Below are positions 62,491 to 64,000 of a stretch of DNA of 64,000 bases, piece after piece (within the stretch, counting starts at the first letter, position 1; every line of letters begins with the position of its first letter). Both the position numbers and the translations under genes were made by a program. The notes below the pieces were generated by a model. The model searched no databases, was not told the DNA's origin, and worked only from the letters and a program-made list of their open reading frames with translations. The stretch comes from Clostridium folliculivorans (GTDB lineage: Bacteria; Bacillota; Clostridia; Clostridiales; Clostridiaceae). The stretch spans positions 372,001-436,000 of the forward strand of contig NZ_BQXY01000002.1 in the NCBI RefSeq assembly GCF_024341905.1. Reading direction: 5' to 3'.

Positions 62491-63615
62491 TTAATCTGTT
62501 ATAGGAAACCATCCTGGCGCATTTATAATATTTTCCCAAAGAACTTCAGGTATATCTAATATATTCTTATCACTTTTACTTATTGAAGTGCGTATCTCAT
62601 CAATTTTATCATCTTTAACCTTTTCCAACCACTCAGGCTCCATTATTAGCTCTCTTCCTAATGCTAAAAATTCTATTCCACTATCCAACGCCTTCAGCGC
62701 CTCATCGGGAGTATGAATAGATCCCACACCTATTAGTGGTACTCTTCCCTCAATCTTATCTTTAATCTTTAATATAGTAGGGTCTGTTATTGAGTTATTT
62801 CTAATCGAACCTTGCCAAAAGTTATTTAATGATACATGTAAGTAATTTAAGTCTTGTTTTGATAGCACATCTACAAATGCCAAAGTATCCTCTAAAGTTA
62901 TTCCTGGGTTCTCCAGTTCCTCAGGAGAAAAGCGATACCCTACAATGAAATCACTTTTCCCTTCATTTTTTACTGCTTTATTTACTTCATCTATTACGGC
63001 TAAAGGAAATTTCATTCTTTTCTCAATATTTCCTCCCCAGTTATCGTTTCTTCTATTTGAGTGCGGTGAGAAAAATTGCTGAATTAGGTAAGTGTTAGCT
63101 CCATGTATTTCAACACCATCAAATCCAGCTAAAATAGCCCTTCTTGTAGTTTCACCAAAAGCTTTTATGGTATAATATATTTCGTCATCTGTCATTTCTC
63201 TTGGTGTAATAGTCCCAGCTCTAACTGGAGCTACTGCACTTGCGCTTATGGTTTCCCCATTTGGTATTTCATTTGGCAACGCCATTCTTCCAGCATGGAA
63301 AATTTGAAGTATCGCTAACGCTCCTTCTTCTTTGATAGTTTGAGCCAGCAACTTTAAACTAGGCAAAAATTCATCTGAATAAGCTGCAAATTGTCCTGAA
63401 AACCCTTTACCAGATGGAGTAACATATGTTGTAGCCGTTATTACCATACCAACATTTTTTGCTCTTCTTTTATAATACAATAACTCTGCTTCAGAAACAT
63501 TTCCGTTTGATTGGCCAGCAAAAGTAGTCATAGGAGACATCACCATTGGATTCTTAACTGTTTTTCCTCCTAAAAGTTTTCTCGATTCAAATAGTCTTTC
63601 ATACTTTGAGTTCAA
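62491..63615 (-). CDS. NADH:flavin oxidoreductase, Old Yellow Enzyme family
   Basis: A 374-residue TIM-barrel flavoprotein of the OYE family: VKNPMVMSPMTTFAGQSNG, LQIFHAGRMA, FDGVEIHGANTYLIQQFFSPHSNRR-type active-site block (His/Asn pair) and VGVGSIHTPDEALKAL near the FMN phosphate. It reduces activated alkenes or similar. It lacks the C-terminal 4Fe-4S and NADH domains of 2,4-dienoyl-CoA reductases, so it is the single-domain form. Start is TTG 63615 after GAGGGTG; the ATG at 63651 has no site. Confidence 0.9.
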   Translation of the reverse strand: MNSKYERLFESRKLLGGKTVKNPMVMSPMTTFAGQSNGNVSEAELLYYKRRAKNVGMVITATTYVTPSGKGFSGQFAAYSDEFLPSLKLLAQTIKEEGALAILQIFHAGRMALPNEIPNGETISASAVAPVRAGTITPREMTDDEIYYTIKAFGETTRRAILAGFDGVEIHGANTYLIQQFFSPHSNRRNDNWGGNIEKRMKFPLAVIDEVNKAVKNEGKSDFIVGYRFSPEELENPGITLEDTLAFVDVLSKQDLNYLHVSLNNFWQGSIRNNSITDPTILKIKDKIEGRVPLIGVGSIHTPDEALKALDSGIEFLALGRELIMEPEWLEKVKDDKIDEIRTSISKSDKNILDIPEVLWENIINAPGWFPITD

Positions 63616-63794
63616 AAAAATCACCCTCTCTTCATAAATATTTCTTCTCATCTCTTTGGTATAATTTTACTACAACTTTCTATAAGTGCAAGTTATTTTT
63701 TATTAATAATTAGTATTGGTTACTTTTAACATTCAGTAGACATCCCCATTATATAATTCACTGATTTTTAGGTTTTATACTTAATAATTGAATT

Positions 63795-63823
63795 TTTAAA
63801 CTTTTGTAAATATATGTTATAAT
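63795..63823 (+). promoter_or_regulatory. Promoter of the right-edge gene
   Basis: TTTAAA (63795-63800), 17-base spacer, TATAAT (63818-63823). Confidence 0.6.
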
Positions 63824-63898
63824 TGTATGAAAGTATTTTAAACTATATTGTGATTTAAGATTCAGCAGTGTTTTGTAATATAAGGGAGATTAAGAATT

Positions 63899-64000
63899 AT
63901 GGTAGATAAAAAATTCCAGTGGAATGAAAATCAAAAGAAATTAAAATCATTTCTATTAGACAACACTAACTTTGAAACGGCTATTAAACTATGTCTAAAT
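63899..64000 (+). CDS. N-terminus of a probable DinB-family protein, cut by window edge
   Basis: ATG 63899 follows AAGGGAG and opens a frame (34 codons) to the window edge: MVDKKFQWNENQKKLKSFLL then DNTNFETAIKLCLN. The start recalls clostridial DinB-like four-helix proteins, but too little is present to confirm it; no metal-binding His is yet reached. Confidence 0.45.
   Translation, partial: MVDKKFQWNENQKKLKSFLLDNTNFETAIKLCLN

Overview
The window is AT-rich DNA with typical low-GC Firmicute ribosome binding sites (AGGAGG), small acid-soluble spore proteins, a CwlD-type spore amidase and anaerobe-type metabolism. It looks like a chromosomal segment of a mesophilic, spore-forming Clostridium (sensu stricto); the species is not identified. 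No rRNA, tRNA, CRISPR array, transposase or integrase was seen. Most genes lie on the minus strand, which is probably the leading strand here.

Layout. 1-7.7 kb: 5' end of a yicC-type gene, a guanine-riboswitch-controlled purine permease, asparaginase, a small membrane protein, thiol peroxidase, two small unknown proteins, an alpha/beta SASP and a YitT membrane protein. 8-14.3 kb: an MCP without an extracellular sensor domain, a Dabb protein, a small membrane protein, cwlD, and a ddl / MocR-regulator pair (probable DdlR). 14.4-24 kb: an FtsX-type ABC system with a TetR gene upstream; a second TetR / membrane protein / flavodoxin operon preceded by a perfect 33-bp palindrome; an unknown membrane protein; a second YitT. 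24-30 kb: YjfB-like protein, two small proteins, GH25 lysozyme, GNAT acetyltransferase, alanyl-tRNA editing protein and a MntA/HepT toxin-antitoxin pair. 30-36.8 kb: molybdate uptake and molybdenum-cofactor genes (modB, modA, MOSC, moaC, moaA, mobA, moeA, and a mogA-type gene on the other strand). 36.8-41.5 kb: an XRE regulator fused to a B12 domain carrying the Wx9EH light-sensor motif, divergent from an ABC exporter that has a perfect Fur-type 7-1-7 box, then a 14-TM MFS pump with a foldable leader. 41.6-43.8 kb: 2'-5' RNA ligase-like protein, three tiny paralogous proteins, histidine phosphatase. 44-60.7 kb: an arabinose/arabinan island: transketolase, transaldolase, araD, araR, araA, a YesL-type protein, an ArsR-type regulator, a GH43 lipoprotein (apparently starting at ATT), GH51, araQ, araP, araN, with AraR boxes at the araA, araR, araD and araN promoters. 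60.9-64 kb: methyltransferase, cold-shock protein, OYE-family oxidoreductase, and the start of a probable DinB-family gene.

How the island works (inference from families): the GH43 lipoprotein cuts arabinan outside, AraNPQ imports arabino-oligosaccharides (the ATPase must come from elsewhere), GH51 releases arabinose, AraA and AraD convert it to xylulose-5-phosphate (ribulokinase AraB is not in the window), and transketolase/transaldolase feed it to central metabolism.

The strongest undescribed signal is a dispersed, structured repeat. There are nine copies, all in one orientation and all between genes. Each full copy has a variable terminator-like hairpin, a conserved CTGCC...GGCAG hairpin and a long CTGTA...TACAG stem. 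Other leads are the Wx9EH regulator, the ATT-start GH43 gene, and the three-gene tiny-protein family sharing NPV and PV(R/K) motifs.
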